From: Bog-532 sp963720945
Lineage (GTDB): Bacteria; Actinomycetota; Actinomycetes; Streptosporangiales; Streptosporangiaceae
NCBI GenBank assembly: GCA_963720945.1
Contig: CAVRHH010000005.1
Coordinates: 1 to 64,000, forward strand
Direction of reading: 5' to 3'
DNA length: 64,000 bases
Part shown: positions 45,355 to 55,042 of the stretch, one piece after another
How the letters are laid out: every line of letters begins with the position of its first letter
How positions within the stretch are numbered: the first letter of the stretch is position 1
Notes under the pieces: model-generated
The model's input: the letters and a program-made list of their open reading frames with translations, nothing else
Databases searched by the model: none
Told to the model about the DNA's origin: nothing
Program-made: the position numbers and the translations under genes

Positions 45355-47574
45355 TTACTGCATAATGGCGGCCGGGACCGGCTGGTCATCGGTGTCCCGG
45401 ATGCCGTACCGCGCGTAGAAGCGGCGCAGCGGCCGGGGCGCCCACCAGTTGGCCCGGCCGAGCAGCCGCATGGTGGCCGGCACCAGCAGCACGCGCACGA
45501 CACTGGCGTCGATAACGAGAGCGATGATCATGCCCACGCCGATCAGCTTGATGAACGTGATGCCCGACGCGGAGAACGCGCCGACCACGATCACCAGCAG
45601 GAACGCGAGGCTGGTGATGACCCCGCCGGTGCGCTGCAGGCCGCCGGCCACCGCTGCGGTGTTGTCGCCGGTCTGGTCGTACAGTTCCCGGATCCGCGAC
45701 AGCAGGAACACCTCGTAGTCCATGGACAGGCCGAAGATGATCGCGAGGACGAGGATCGGCATGGTCGGGTCGATGGTGCCGGTCGCGGTGAACCGGAGCA
45801 GGCCGGACAGGTGCCCCCACTGGAAGATCCAGACGATCGCGCCGAACGTCGCCGACAGGGACAGCACGTTCATCACGATCGCCTTGAGCGGCAGGACCAC
45901 CGAACCGAACGCCAGGAACAGCAGGATGAACGTGGAGACGACCACCAGCAGGGCCATCCAGGGCAGCGTGGCGCCGAGGCTGGACAGCTCGTCGACGAGC
46001 TGCGCGGTGGTCCCGCCGACCAGCACCGCGGCGCCGGGCGGCACCGCCGCGGCGCGGACCCGCTGCACGATCTGGCGGGCCGCGGTGGATGTCGGGCTCG
46101 GCGTGTAACCGATGCCGACGCGCGCGCGGTCACCGCTGACCGCCGTGACATCCGCGCCCGTCACGCCCGCCAGGCGGGACAGCCGGCCGGTGTACGCGGT
46201 GAGAGCCGCCTGCCCCGCGGGACCGCTGGCCGGCTCCGCCAGCGTCACCACCGCCTCGATCGGGCTGGTGGAATTGACCGGGAAATCACGGTTGAGCACC
46301 TCGGTCACCTGACGCGCCTGCGCGGTGGCGGGCAGCGCGCGGGCATCCGTGCCGCCCCAGGAAATACGCAGGAACGGGAGGCCGAGGGCGAGCAGCGCGA
46401 CGATGATCACGGCCGCGAACGCGACGGGACGCCGCATCACCGCGTGGGCGAGCCGGTACCAGCCGGCCCCCGTCGCCGGGCCGGCTTCGGCGGCGGCGGG
46501 CTGGCCGGCCGGAACCGGCCGCAGGGACCGGCGCACCCGGAGGGCGTTGACCCGCGGGCCGAGCACGGACAGCAGGGCCGGCAGCAGGGTGAGCGCCGCC
46601 ACCATGTCGACCAGCACGGTCGCCACCCCGCCGTACCCCATCGACCGCAGGAACACCTCGGGGAACAGCATGAGGCTGCTCAGCGCCACCGCGACGGTGA
46701 TGCCGGACACCGCGATGGTACGGCCGGCCGTCGCGACGGTCCGCGCGACCGCTGCCTCGGTGGTGGGCTGCCGGCGCAGTTCCTCGCGGAACCGGACCAC
46801 CATGAACAGGCCGTAATCGATGCCGAGGCCCAGGCCGATGATCGTGGTGATGTTCACCGAATAGATCGACACCGTGGTGAACAGGGTCAGCAGGCGCAGC
46901 ACCATGAACGACCCGAGGATCGCGGCCCCGCCGATGGCCAGCGGGAGGCTGGCCGCGACCAGCCCGCCGAAGATGACCAGCAACAGGATCAGCAGGATGG
47001 GCAGGGAGAAGCCCTCTGCCTTGCCGATGTTCGCGGTCACCTCGCTGTCGATGGCCACCTCGGTCGGGACGGTGCCGCCGGCTTGTGCGGTCAGGCCATG
47101 GGCGGCCAGTCCCGCCGGGGCCAGGTCAGCCCGGATGGCCTTGAAGGCCTTCTGCCGGGCGGCGTCGTCGTTCCCGGCCAGCTGGAGGACCGCATAGGTC
47201 TCGTGCCGGTCACGGCTGACCAGGCGCGCGGAACCAGGGCCCGGGGCGGACCAGTAGGTCGACACCGACGCCACATCGCTCCGGGGCAGGCCGGCCAGGG
47301 CGCTGGTCACGGCGGCCCGGTAGGCGGGGTCGCCGACCGTCAGCCGGCTGCCGTGGTAGAGGACCACCACATCGGCATCGTCACGGCCGAACGTGCTCGC
47401 GGCCAGGTTCGCTTCCCGCTGGCTCTGACTGTCCGGCGGGGTAAAGCTATCACCCGAGGTCAGCGCGCCGAAGACCTGCGTCCCCCACACCCCCGCGAAG
47501 ACGATGCCCAGCGCGGCGATGATCAGCGTCAGCCGCCGGCGCCGGTATATGACCCGTCCCCATGCCTCGAACAT
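45355..47574 (-). CDS. MMPL/RND-family membrane transporter
   Basis: 739 residues, the usual length for actinobacterial MMPL proteins that export lipids or drugs. The first helix is RLTLIIAALGIVFAGVWGTQ, followed by an extracytoplasmic loop, a block of about five helices with TTIIGLGLGIDYGLFMVVRF (GxxxDY, proton-path Asp/Tyr) and AVALSSLMLFPEVFLRSMGY. The second half repeats this: loop, then FGLSMDYEVFLLSRIRELYD and a final helix set. It is divergent from a TetR gene 195 bases away, with an AT-rich operator-like region between, so substrate-induced derepression is expected. The cargo is unknown. Confidence 0.9.
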   Translation of the reverse strand: MFEAWGRVIYRRRRLTLIIAALGIVFAGVWGTQVFGALTSGDSFTPPDSQSQREANLAASTFGRDDADVVVLYHGSRLTVGDPAYRAAVTSALAGLPRSDVASVSTYWSAPGPGSARLVSRDRHETYAVLQLAGNDDAARQKAFKAIRADLAPAGLAAHGLTAQAGGTVPTEVAIDSEVTANIGKAEGFSLPILLILLLVIFGGLVAASLPLAIGGAAILGSFMVLRLLTLFTTVSIYSVNITTIIGLGLGIDYGLFMVVRFREELRRQPTTEAAVARTVATAGRTIAVSGITVAVALSSLMLFPEVFLRSMGYGGVATVLVDMVAALTLLPALLSVLGPRVNALRVRRSLRPVPAGQPAAAEAGPATGAGWYRLAHAVMRRPVAFAAVIIVALLALGLPFLRISWGGTDARALPATAQARQVTEVLNRDFPVNSTSPIEAVVTLAEPASGPAGQAALTAYTGRLSRLAGVTGADVTAVSGDRARVGIGYTPSPTSTAARQIVQRVRAAAVPPGAAVLVGGTTAQLVDELSSLGATLPWMALLVVVSTFILLFLAFGSVVLPLKAIVMNVLSLSATFGAIVWIFQWGHLSGLLRFTATGTIDPTMPILVLAIIFGLSMDYEVFLLSRIRELYDQTGDNTAAVAGGLQRTGGVITSLAFLLVIVVGAFSASGITFIKLIGVGMIIALVIDASVVRVLLVPATMRLLGRANWWAPRPLRRFYARYGIRDTDDQPVPAAIMQ

Positions 47575-47603
47575 CGGCTCCTCCGTATTCCCCGTATGTA
47601 ACC

Positions 47604-47649
47604 TCTAGTTAACTTTAGTAAATGGCGTAAACTGATTACAGTGTAAACT
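47604..47649. promoter_or_regulatory. AT-rich divergent promoter/operator region
   Basis: Between the MMPL and TetR genes. It contains the palindrome AGTTAACT (47607-47614) and a direct repeat GTAAACT at 47627-47633 and 47643-47649 (16 bases apart). It is strikingly AT-rich for this genome. It probably binds the TetR protein. Confidence 0.5.
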
Positions 47650-47768
47650 CTGCATACGTCGTTCACCTATGTCAAGGCCTTTTTCCGCAACGCCGGGCGG
47701 GCCATGATGATGGGGCCGTCGGCCGGTGCAGGCGGCGGGCGCAGCGGTGACCGGAAAGGAAGGCGTTC

Positions 47769-48512
47769 GTGACGGAGCAGCCAGCCCAGGCCGAAGTGCT
47801 GAGCAGGCGGGACCGCATGCGCGCTGCGACGACGGCGGAGATTAAGCAGACCGCGCGGCGCATCCTCGTCGAACAGGGCCCGGACGCGGTCTCGCTGCGG
47901 GCCATCGCGCGGGACATGGGCATGACCGCCCCCGCGCTGTACCGGTATTTCGGCAGCCGCGAAGAGCTCATCCGGAACGTCATCGCCGACATCTTCACCG
48001 AACTGGCTGGCGACATCAGTGCCGCGATCGGCCACGCGGGCCTGGCCGCCGGCGGCGACCTGGCCGCGAAGATCATCGCGGCGTGCCGGGAGTTCCGCCG
48101 GTGGTCGCTCAGCCATCAGGGGGAGTTCGGCTTGATCTTCGGATCGCCGCTGCCCGGCGTGGACGACGGGCGTGACGACATCGCCGACGAATGCGGCCGT
48201 AAGTTCGCCGGCACGTTCTTCACGCTGTTCCTGGAACTGTGGCTGCGCAGCCCGTTTCCTGTGCGCGGGCCCGAGGCGATCGACCCCGGCCTGCGGAGGC
48301 AGCTCGAACGATTCCGCGACGTTACGGGGGCAGCCATCCCGCTGGGCGCCATCCTGGTGTTCCTGCGCTGCTGGGTGAAGCTGTACGGGGCGGTCAGTAT
48401 GGAGGTCTTCGGGCACCTCGGCTTCGCCCTGGACGACGCGGCGCCCATGTTCGAGATCACCCTGTCCGAGCTGGCTGCGGAAGTCGGCCTGCGGTACGTG
48501 CCCGGGACCTGA
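47769..48512 (+). CDS. TetR-family regulator of the MMPL transporter
   Basis: About 247 residues. HTH region: RDRMRAATTAEIKQTARRIL, VSLRAIARDMGMTAPALYRY FGSREELI. The C-terminal part is a TetR_C-type domain (CREFRRWSLSHQGEFGLIFG, FLRCWVKLYGAVSMEVFGHL). Start GTG 47769 has GGAAAGGAAGG upstream. Divergent orientation to the MMPL gene suggests it represses that gene and itself. The interspersed 3'-end repeat follows its stop within about 20 bases. Confidence 0.87.
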   Translation: MTEQPAQAEVLSRRDRMRAATTAEIKQTARRILVEQGPDAVSLRAIARDMGMTAPALYRYFGSREELIRNVIADIFTELAGDISAAIGHAGLAAGGDLAAKIIAACREFRRWSLSHQGEFGLIFGSPLPGVDDGRDDIADECGRKFAGTFFTLFLELWLRSPFPVRGPEAIDPGLRRQLERFRDVTGAAIPLGAILVFLRCWVKLYGAVSMEVFGHLGFALDDAAPMFEITLSELAAEVGLRYVPGT

Positions 48513-48519
48513 TGCGAGC

Positions 48520-48660
48520 AGCGTGACCCGGGGGGACGACCCCCCGTACCCCCCGATGCGCTCCGCGCCCGCGCGGTGGTACTTCACCGACACACCGGCC
48601 GCTCACCGGGCACAAGGCCCGGGTCGCTGGGCCGGTAACGATCGCCTCGCCGTAACTCGC
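48520..48660 (+). repeat. Interspersed 3'-end repeat, copy after TetR gene
   Basis: Starts with CCCGGGGGGACGACCCCCC, continues CGATGCGCTCCGCGCCC and GGTGGTACTTCACCGACA, then the second module with CTCACCGGGC..GGCCCGG and CGCCTCGCCGTAA. One copy of each module, same order as after zur. The remainder to 48775 holds the hrpA promoter region and no gene. Confidence 0.88.
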
Positions 48661-48775
48661 GCCCTGGGCCAGGACACTCCACCTGGACTAACACCGCCCC
48701 GAAAAGCGTTGTACGAGACCGGGTTCCATCCGTCATTGTTGAGCCCGTTCCCCGTGTGCTGTGCTGGAGATCACC

Positions 48776-51700
48776 GTGACCACCTCGCTCGCCGACGTGC
48801 GGGCACGCCTGCCTGAGCTGACGCAACGCGATCAGCACCGGCTGAGCCGCCGTGCCGACCGGGCGGCCGCGCTCCGTGATGCGCGGGCGCGGCAGCGGGC
48901 GTTCGGCCAGATCCTCGCGGAGCTGGACCAGGCCGCGGCCCTGGTGGCGGCGCGCCGCCAGTCCGTGCCGGTGATCTCCTATCCACCCGAGCTGCCGATC
49001 ACCCAGAAAAAGGACGAGATCGCGGCGGCCATCCGCGACCACCAGGTCGTCGTCGTTGCGGGCGAGACCGGATCCGGGAAGACCACCCAGCTGCCGAAGA
49101 TCTGCCTCGAGCTCGGCCGCGGCGTCACCGGGCAGATCGGGCACACGCAGCCTCGCCGCATCGCCGCCCGGACCGTGTCCGCGCGGATCGCCGAGGAGCT
49201 GGGCACCGAGCTCGGCACGACCGTGGGCTATCAGGTGCGGTTCAACGACAACTCCAGCGACGAGACGCTGGTCAAGCTGATGACCGACGGCATCCTGCTG
49301 ACCGAGATGCAGCGTGACCGGCGGCTGCTTCGTTACGACACGCTGATCATTGACGAGGCGCACGAGCGCAGCCTGAACATCGACTTCATCCTGGGCTACC
49401 TCAAGCGCCTGCTGCCGGGCAGGCCCGACCTCAAGGTCATCATCACCTCCGCCACCATCGACCCGCAGCGCTTCAGCGAGGCCTTCGGCGGGGCGCCGGT
49501 GGTCGAGGTGTCCGGGCGGACGTACCCGGTCGAGGTCCGGTACCGGCCGGTCGCGGACCCGGACCGCTCCGACGAGGAACCGCGCGATCAGGCCCAGGCC
49601 ATCTGTGACGCCGTGGACGAGCTGACCGCCGCCGGGCCCGGCGACATCCTGGTCTTTCTCAGCGGTGAGCGGGAGATCCGCGACACCGCCGACGCGCTGA
49701 AAGACCGCGCGGGCCCGCCCGGCCGGGCGGGCGGCCTGGAGGTGCTGCCGATGTACGCCCGGCTGTCGGCCGCCGAGCAGTACCGGGTGTTCCAGCCGCA
49801 CCGCGGGCGCCGCGTGGTGCTCGCCACCAACGTCGCGGAGACCTCGCTGACCGTCCCCGGTATCCGGTACGTGGTCGACCCCGGCACGGCCCGGATCTCC
49901 CGGTACAGCTACCGGACCAAGGTGCAGCGGCTGCCGATCGAGCCGATCTCACAGGCGTCAGCCAACCAGCGGAAGGGCCGGTGCGGGCGTACGTCCGACG
50001 GAATCTGCATCCGCCTTTACAGCGAGGAGGACTTCGCCTCCCGGCCGGAGTTCACCGATCCGGAGATCCTGCGCACCAACCTGGCCTCCGTCATCCTGCG
50101 GATGGCCGCGCTCGACCTGGGCGAGATGGCCGACTTCCCGTTCGTCGACCCGCCGGAGGAGCGCAACGTCGCGGACGGCGTACGGCTGCTGGAGGAGCTC
50201 GGCGCCTTCGACCCGGTGGCCAGCGGCCGCGACACGCCGCCGGGCGGCCGCCGCGGGCGCGGCCGGCTGCTGAGCGACGTCGGCCGCAAGCTGGCCGAGC
50301 TGCCGGTCGACCCGCGCATCGGGCGGATGATCATCGAGGCGGGGCGTAACGGCTGCGTCCGCGAGGTGCTGATCATCGCGGCGGCCCTGTCGATCCAGGA
50401 CCCGCGGGAACGCCCGGCCGACGCCCGTGAGGCGGCGGATGCGATGCACGCGCGCTTCACCGAGCCCGGATCGGACTTCCTGGCTTTCCTGCACCTATGG
50501 GACTACCTGCGCGCGCAGCAGCGCACGCTGTCCTCCTCGGCGTTCCGCCGGATGTGCCGCCGCGAGTACCTGCATCACCTGCGGGTCCGCGAATGGCAGG
50601 ACCTGTACGGCCAGCTCCGCCAGGCCGCCGCAGACCTTGGCATCACGCCGGGCACCGGCCGCAGCCACGGCGGGCGCGAAAACGGCCACGCCGCCGGCGA
50701 TGACCGGCCGCCGGGTGACCAGACCGAGGACACCCAGGACACGGCGGGCCCGGGTGACGGTGACGGGAACGGCCCGGACTCCGGGCGCCCGGACCCCTTT
50801 CCAGCCGGCCTGGCCCGGCAGATACACGTCGCACTGCTGTCCGGGCTGCTGTCGCACATCGGCATGCGGGACACCGACCAGAAGACCCGGGGCAAGCGCC
50901 GCCCGCTCACCGAATTCGCCGGTGCGCGCGGGGCCCGGTTCGCTCTGTTTCCCGACTCGTCGATGGCCCGGAAACCGCCGCCCTGGGTGGTCGTCACCGA
51001 ACTGGTCGAGACGTCACGCCTGTGGGGCCGCACCGCCGCCCGTATCGAGCCGGAGTGGGCCGAGCCGCTGGCGGCGCATCTGGTGCGGCGCTCCTACAGC
51101 GAGCCGCACTGGGACGCCCGGCGCGGCGCGGCCATGGCGCTGGAGAAGGTCTCCCTGTACGGCCTGCCCATCGTCACCGCGCGCAAGGTCAGCTACGGGC
51201 GGGTCGACCCGGCCGCGGCCCGGGACCTGTTCATCCGCCATGCCCTCGTGGAGGGCGACTGGCAGACCCGGCACCGGTTCTTCCACGACAACCGGGAGCT
51301 GCTCGCCGACGCGGAGGAACTGGAGCGCCGGGCCCGCCGGCGCGGCATCGTCGTGGACGCCTCGGTGCTCTATGACTTCTACGACCAGCGGATCCCGGCC
51401 GAGGTGACCTCGGCGCGGCACTTCGACACCTGGTGGAAGAAGGCCCGCGCGGCCAGCCCCGGCCTGCTGACGCTGCCCCCCGGCGAGCTAACCGGGCCGG
51501 TGGCGTCCGGGGTGCGGCCGTCGGACTATCCCGACGAGTGGGGGCCGTTCCCGCTGTCGTACGAGTTCGCGCCGGGCGATGCGCGCGACGGGGTGACCGT
51601 GGATATCCCGCTGGCGACGCTGAACCAGGTACCGGGCGAAACGTTCGCCTGGCAGGTGCCGGGCCTGCGCGAGGAACTGGTGACCGAGCTGATCCGCATC

Positions 51701-52858
51701 CTGCCCAAGCAGCTCCGGGTGAACTTCGTGCCGGCCCCGGACGTGGCCCGCTCGGTGCTGGCGCGGCTCGATCCCGCGGACGGCGACCTGCTGGACGCCC
51801 TCGGCGCCGAGCTGACCCGCTTGCGGGGTGTGCCGGTACCGCGCGACGCGTTCGATCCGGGCAAGCTCCCCCCTCACCTGCGCGTTACCTTCCGCGTGCT
51901 GGACGGCGGCAAGGTCCTGGCCGAGGGCAAGGACCTGGACGCGCTCCGCCGCCAGGTGCGCCCGCAACTGCAGGCGACGCTGGCCGAAGCCGCCCGCGGC
52001 CTGACCCGGTCCGGGCTGCGCTCCTGGGACATCGGCACGCTGCCGCGCGAGTTCAGCGACGGCCGCGTCCGCGCCTACCCAGCCCTCGCGGACGCGGGTG
52101 ACAGTGTGGACGTCCGGCTGTTCAGCAGCGAAGCCGAGGCGGCGCGGAGCATGCGGCTCGGCACCCGCCGGCTGCTGCTGCTCGAGGTCCCCTCGGGCGC
52201 CCGGTCCATCGGGTCGAATCTCCCGGTCACAGACAAGCTGGCGCTGAGCCGCAGCCCGTACGCGGGCGCCGCCGCGCTGCTGGACGACTGCGCCGCCGCC
52301 GCGGCCGACGAGATCATCGACACCGCGGGCGGCCCCGCGTGGGATGCCGACGGCTTCGCGCGGCTCGCCGAGGCGGCGCGCTCCAGGCTGAACGCGGCGT
52401 GCCGTCAGGTCATCGCGGACACGGCCCGGGTGCTGGCCGAGGCGCATGACGTCGAAGCGGTGCTCGCTGGTGCCGCCGCGCACGCGGCCGAGCCGGCGTT
52501 CGCTGATATACGCGCCCAGTTCGGCGCGCTCATCTACGCCGGTTTCGTCAGCGCTGCCGGGGCGCGGCGGCTGCGTGACCTGATCCGCTACCTCCGGGCC
52601 ATCCGCCAGCGGCTAGACAAGATAGGCGCCGACCCGGTCCGGGACGCCGAGCGGATGGCAATCGTGCACCGCGTCACCGGCGAATACACCAGCACGGTCC
52701 AGGCACTCCCGCCCGCACGCCGGGACGGTCAGGATGTCCGGGCCGTCCGCTGGATGATCGAGGAGCTGCGGGTCAGCCTGTTCGCGCAGACCCTGGGGAC
52801 CCCCGCGCCGGTGTCGGAGAAACGCATCCTCAGTGCACTGGCCCGGCTGGCCCGCTGA
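48776..52858 (+). CDS. hrpA: HrpA-type DEAH-box ATP-dependent RNA helicase
   Basis: About 1360 residues, full length for HrpA. The helicase core has Walker A GETGSGKT (near residue 96), TQPRRIAARTVS, the DEAH box in TLIIDEAHERSLNIDFILGY, SATIDPQRFSEAFGG and QRKGRCGRTSDGICIRLY. Winged-helix, ratchet and OB-fold regions follow, then the long HrpA C-terminal extension (DUF3418, beginning around HARFTE... to GALIYAGFVSAAGARRLRDL). An acidic Asp/Gly-rich insert of ~50 residues lies near residue 640. GTG 48776 is chosen because GGAG lies 9 bases before it. The role is RNA/ribosome quality control by homology. The 3' end overlaps the convergent gene by 29 bases. Confidence 0.92.
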   Translation: MTTSLADVRARLPELTQRDQHRLSRRADRAAALRDARARQRAFGQILAELDQAAALVAARRQSVPVISYPPELPITQKKDEIAAAIRDHQVVVVAGETGSGKTTQLPKICLELGRGVTGQIGHTQPRRIAARTVSARIAEELGTELGTTVGYQVRFNDNSSDETLVKLMTDGILLTEMQRDRRLLRYDTLIIDEAHERSLNIDFILGYLKRLLPGRPDLKVIITSATIDPQRFSEAFGGAPVVEVSGRTYPVEVRYRPVADPDRSDEEPRDQAQAICDAVDELTAAGPGDILVFLSGEREIRDTADALKDRAGPPGRAGGLEVLPMYARLSAAEQYRVFQPHRGRRVVLATNVAETSLTVPGIRYVVDPGTARISRYSYRTKVQRLPIEPISQASANQRKGRCGRTSDGICIRLYSEEDFASRPEFTDPEILRTNLASVILRMAALDLGEMADFPFVDPPEERNVADGVRLLEELGAFDPVASGRDTPPGGRRGRGRLLSDVGRKLAELPVDPRIGRMIIEAGRNGCVREVLIIAAALSIQDPRERPADAREAADAMHARFTEPGSDFLAFLHLWDYLRAQQRTLSSSAFRRMCRREYLHHLRVREWQDLYGQLRQAAADLGITPGTGRSHGGRENGHAAGDDRPPGDQTEDTQDTAGPGDGDGNGPDSGRPDPFPAGLARQIHVALLSGLLSHIGMRDTDQKTRGKRRPLTEFAGARGARFALFPDSSMARKPPPWVVVTELVETSRLWGRTAARIEPEWAEPLAAHLVRRSYSEPHWDARRGAAMALEKVSLYGLPIVTARKVSYGRVDPAAARDLFIRHALVEGDWQTRHRFFHDNRELLADAEELERRARRRGIVVDASVLYDFYDQRIPAEVTSARHFDTWWKKARAASPGLLTLPPGELTGPVASGVRPSDYPDEWGPFPLSYEFAPGDARDGVTVDIPLATLNQVPGETFAWQVPGLREELVTELIRILPKQLRVNFVPAPDVARSVLARLDPADGDLLDALGAELTRLRGVPVPRDAFDPGKLPPHLRVTFRVLDGGKVLAEGKDLDALRRQVRPQLQATLAEAARGLTRSGLRSWDIGTLPREFSDGRVRAYPALADAGDSVDVRLFSSEAEAARSMRLGTRRLLLLEVPSGARSIGSNLPVTDKLALSRSPYAGAAALLDDCAAAAADEIIDTAGGPAWDADGFARLAEAARSRLNAACRQVIADTARVLAEAHDVEAVLAGAAAHAAEPAFADIRAQFGALIYAGFVSAAGARRLRDLIRYLRAIRQRLDKIGADPVRDAERMAIVHRVTGEYTSTVQALPPARRDGQDVRAVRWMIEELRVSLFAQTLGTPAPVSEKRILSALARLAR

Positions 52859-53297
52859 CCCGGCGCGAGGCACGGGACCGCAGCAGGGCGGACCCGGCGA
52901 ACAACGCGCCGCAGACGGCCTCGCGCCCGTACCGGTCGAGCGCCTCGTCCTGGATGCCGCTGTGAAAACGGCCGACCGCCGCGGGAAAGGGAGAGAAACC
53001 GAACCAGTGCAGCGAGGGCTTGTCGAGGTCCGGCAGGGCGGCGCCGGCCATGCCGGCGGTGACCGCGGCCCGGCGGCTGGGTGGCGAGGCGGCGGCGAGG
53101 ACCGCCATGGCGGCCAGGCCGGCCAGCCCGTCGGCCATGGCCACCTGGAGGAACTGGCGCGAGTCCCGCCAGTTGCCCCAGTGCGGGATGGCGTCCAGCA
53201 CGAAATGGGAGGCGACACCGAGCAGGAAGGCGGGCACTGGCCGGCGGACGGCCGCGCCGATCAGCGCCCCGGACAGAACGTGGTTGGTGATCAGCAC
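52830..53297 (-). CDS. YdjM/DUF457-like membrane protein
   Basis: 155 residues with four helices. NHVLSGALIGAAVRRPVPAF and LGVASHFVLDAIPHWGN carry the His/Asp pattern of DUF457 (membrane-bound metal-dependent hydrolase, YdjM-like) proteins; a later GAALPDLDKPSLHWFGF repeats an Asp/His set. Function is unproven. The stop lies inside the end of hrpA (29-base convergent overlap). Confidence 0.65.
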   Translation of the reverse strand: MLITNHVLSGALIGAAVRRPVPAFLLGVASHFVLDAIPHWGNWRDSRQFLQVAMADGLAGLAAMAVLAAASPPSRRAAVTAGMAGAALPDLDKPSLHWFGFSPFPAAVGRFHSGIQDEALDRYGREAVCGALFAGSALLRSRASRRVSGPAGPVH

Positions 53298-53385
53298 CGT
53301 GCCCCTCCCCCCTTCGCGCCCGCGTCAGCATCACCGTATTTGACGTCCTCCCTGCCGTGAACGGCGGGGATTCCTCCAGCGCGGC

Positions 53386-53513
53386 TCACGCCGCGCTCCG
53401 GTGGGTTCCTGTTTCAGCGCCGGCTGCCGCAAGGTGCGGTGTTACGCCGGCTCGGCAGGCGTTTGGATCGTCGGCCCGCCCGGCCGCCAATATGTTTCTC
53501 GCCGCGTTCACCG
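53386..53513 (-). pseudogene. TnpB C-terminal remnant
   Basis: Reads PVNAARNILAAGRADDPNAC then RAGVTPHLAAAGAE and stops at 53386. (D)xNAARN is the conserved RuvC-III Asp/Asn region of IS605 TnpB (the usual Asp before VNAARN is Pro here). Only ~43 residues remain. It is followed by the element end. Confidence 0.7.
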
Positions 53514-53588
53514 GCCGGGCGAACCGGCACATCATGCACGGGCACTTCTGGTCCCCGTCCTACTTCGTTGCGTCCTGCGGCGGTGCGC

Positions 53589-54817
53589 CAACGCCGTTTA
53601 GAACACCATGATCGCTGGGGGATCAGTTGCAGTCTGTGTCTCCCACCCGAGACGAATTTAGTTACGATCTGTGAGCACTTCTGGGGCTCTGGCCCGTATT
53701 TCGTGATGGCAACGGGCCGACGAGTTGCCGCGGAAGGTTGTACCCAGTAGCCCGGTGGTTGTCGGGTCCAGCCGGTCGCCCAGGAGTGAACCGCCCGGTG
53801 AGTCCCGGAGTGAGGTGCCCTGAGTTTCCCGGAGTGGGGATGCTGGATGGTGGTCACGCTACGGATTCGACCCGGCTGGCGGCTCGGGCTCGGTGAGGGC
53901 AGAAATCAGCTGGCGTTCGCGCTGTCCGCTGAGGCCGGCGGCCCGTGGCCGGTCCAGGCCCTGCTCGCGCTCCCAGGTCAGCAGGTCCCGCAGCAGCGCC
54001 TCGCGCGGACGGTGCCGCAGCCCGGCGGTCTGCGCGGCGGCTCCGGAACGGTTCGACCAGCCCTGCATGTCCGGGCCACGCTGTGCCCCCCAGCACAAGA
54101 AGATCCATGCCTCCCAGTGCACCAGCCCGCGAGCGCCGGCGCGACCGTGTTTGCCATTGGCAGACCCGAGAGCCATTCCTCACGGTGTCTCAAGGGGATT
54201 GTCAACTGACGGCGGCCCTAGACGATCAGAAGGCCGGCCTGCTCCCATTCGTCACCCGCTGCGCCGAGTCTGGCGGCCGGCCGGTCCCGAGACCATCACG
54301 AAATGCGGGCCAGAACCCACTTCTGGTAGCTGGCATAATGTGCCGCCCACGCCTGGCGGGCTCCCGGTAGAAGAGGAAGTGTCGAGCAACCTTTCCTTCC
54401 CCGGAGCCCTGATGTCCTTCTACCCTGTCATGCCGCCGGATGCCACCTTGGGGTATGCGGAGGATGCCGCGCCGCTCTCACCGCAGCGAACCAGGACGCC
54501 ATCCTGGCTGGCCTGGCCCGGCGCCGCGTCCAGGTCGACCGGCACCGGCACCGTGACCGCAAGACCAAGACCCGGCCCGGCTTCCCGCCGGGTGGGCCGC
54601 GCCTGGCCACCCGCACCGCGCCAGCCCAGATCAGCGTCTGCCAGCCTCTGACCGCCTGACCCCGATAGCACTCGCCTGCCCGTGGAGCCGGCCGCCACCC
54701 GGAGCGACAGCCCGGTTTCCGGCATGTCCTTCACTCTCCGTGAAACACCAGCAGGACCACAAGGACCACAAACTCATAAGGCGCCACCCGCCGATCACGC
54801 TGAATTAAACGGCATTG
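53589..54817. mobile_element. Insertion sequence inside tnpA, 10-bp target duplication
   Basis: Terminal inverted repeats start CAACGCCGTTTAG (left) and, read inward from the right, CAATGCCGTTTAA. The 10-base direct repeat GGCGGTGCGC flanks it (53579-53588 and 54818-54827). Target length and ends resemble IS4-group elements. The transposase is destroyed; a fragment in frame at 54471-54659 reads NQDAILAGLARRRVQVDRHR and ends ISVCQPLTA. The element itself holds a further insertion. Confidence 0.75.
53685..54317. mobile_element. Innermost element, 9-bp direct repeats
   Basis: Inverted ends GGCTCTGGCCCGTATTTCG (left) and GGTTCTGGCCCGCATTTCG (right, complement) agree in 17 of 19 bases, continuing GTGATGG on both sides. 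Flanking direct repeats CACTTCTGG are at 53676-53684 and 54318-54326. Only ~630 bp, so it is non-autonomous or deleted. A minus-strand frame at 53859-54176 (HGRAGARGLVHWEAWIFLCW, then RHRPREALLRDLLTWEREQG) may be a transposase remnant; I did not recognise the family. Confidence 0.7.
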
Positions 54818-55042
54818 GGCGGTGCGCCGCTGAGCATCATCCGGCAGTACATCGAGCAGCAAAGGGACCTGGTTAAGGCAACTTCCGGGCTTACCCTGCC
54901 CTGAAGGACAGGGTTTGCGCCCAGCCGTTCCGGTCACACACGGAGACGACTGGGCTGATCAGGCGGGCACGGGGCGGGCAGGTGACTGGTAGCGTTTCAG
55001 CGGTTCATATTTCCGGTATCAGGCAAGGGCTGACGCTCACTC

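Larger units (their letters stand above)
53517..54877 (+). pseudogene. IS200-type TnpA C-terminal part, split by an insertion
   Basis: Left piece: RHIMHGHFWSPSYFVASCGG up to base 53588. Right piece from 54818: GGAPLSIIRQYIEQQRDLVK. Removing 53589-54817 together with one copy of the 10-base direct repeat joins them in frame as CGGAPLSIIRQYIEQQR, which is the conserved end of the Y1 (HUH) transposase with its catalytic-helix Tyr in RQYIEQQ. The first ~half of the protein is absent. The clean restoration is strong evidence for the insertion. Confidence 0.85.
53341..54925. mobile_element. Decayed IS200/IS605-type element carrying two nested insertions
   Basis: Outer element of a three-layer nest. 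The left end has the hairpin at 53350-53369 (CCCTGCCGT..ACGGCGGGG) and GGACGTCA-type edge (read on minus) typical of TnpB-bearing elements. The right end has CCCTGCCCTGAAGGACAGGG at 54894-54913. A tnpB tail on minus and a tnpA C-terminal part on plus face outwards, as in divergent IS605 layouts. The 5' parts of both genes are missing, so it had already suffered deletion before or besides the insertions. Exact ends are uncertain. Confidence 0.7.

Noticed and set aside
45811..47601. Long open frame antisense to the MMPL gene
   Set aside because: His/Arg/Gln-rich shadow of a GC-rich membrane protein gene.
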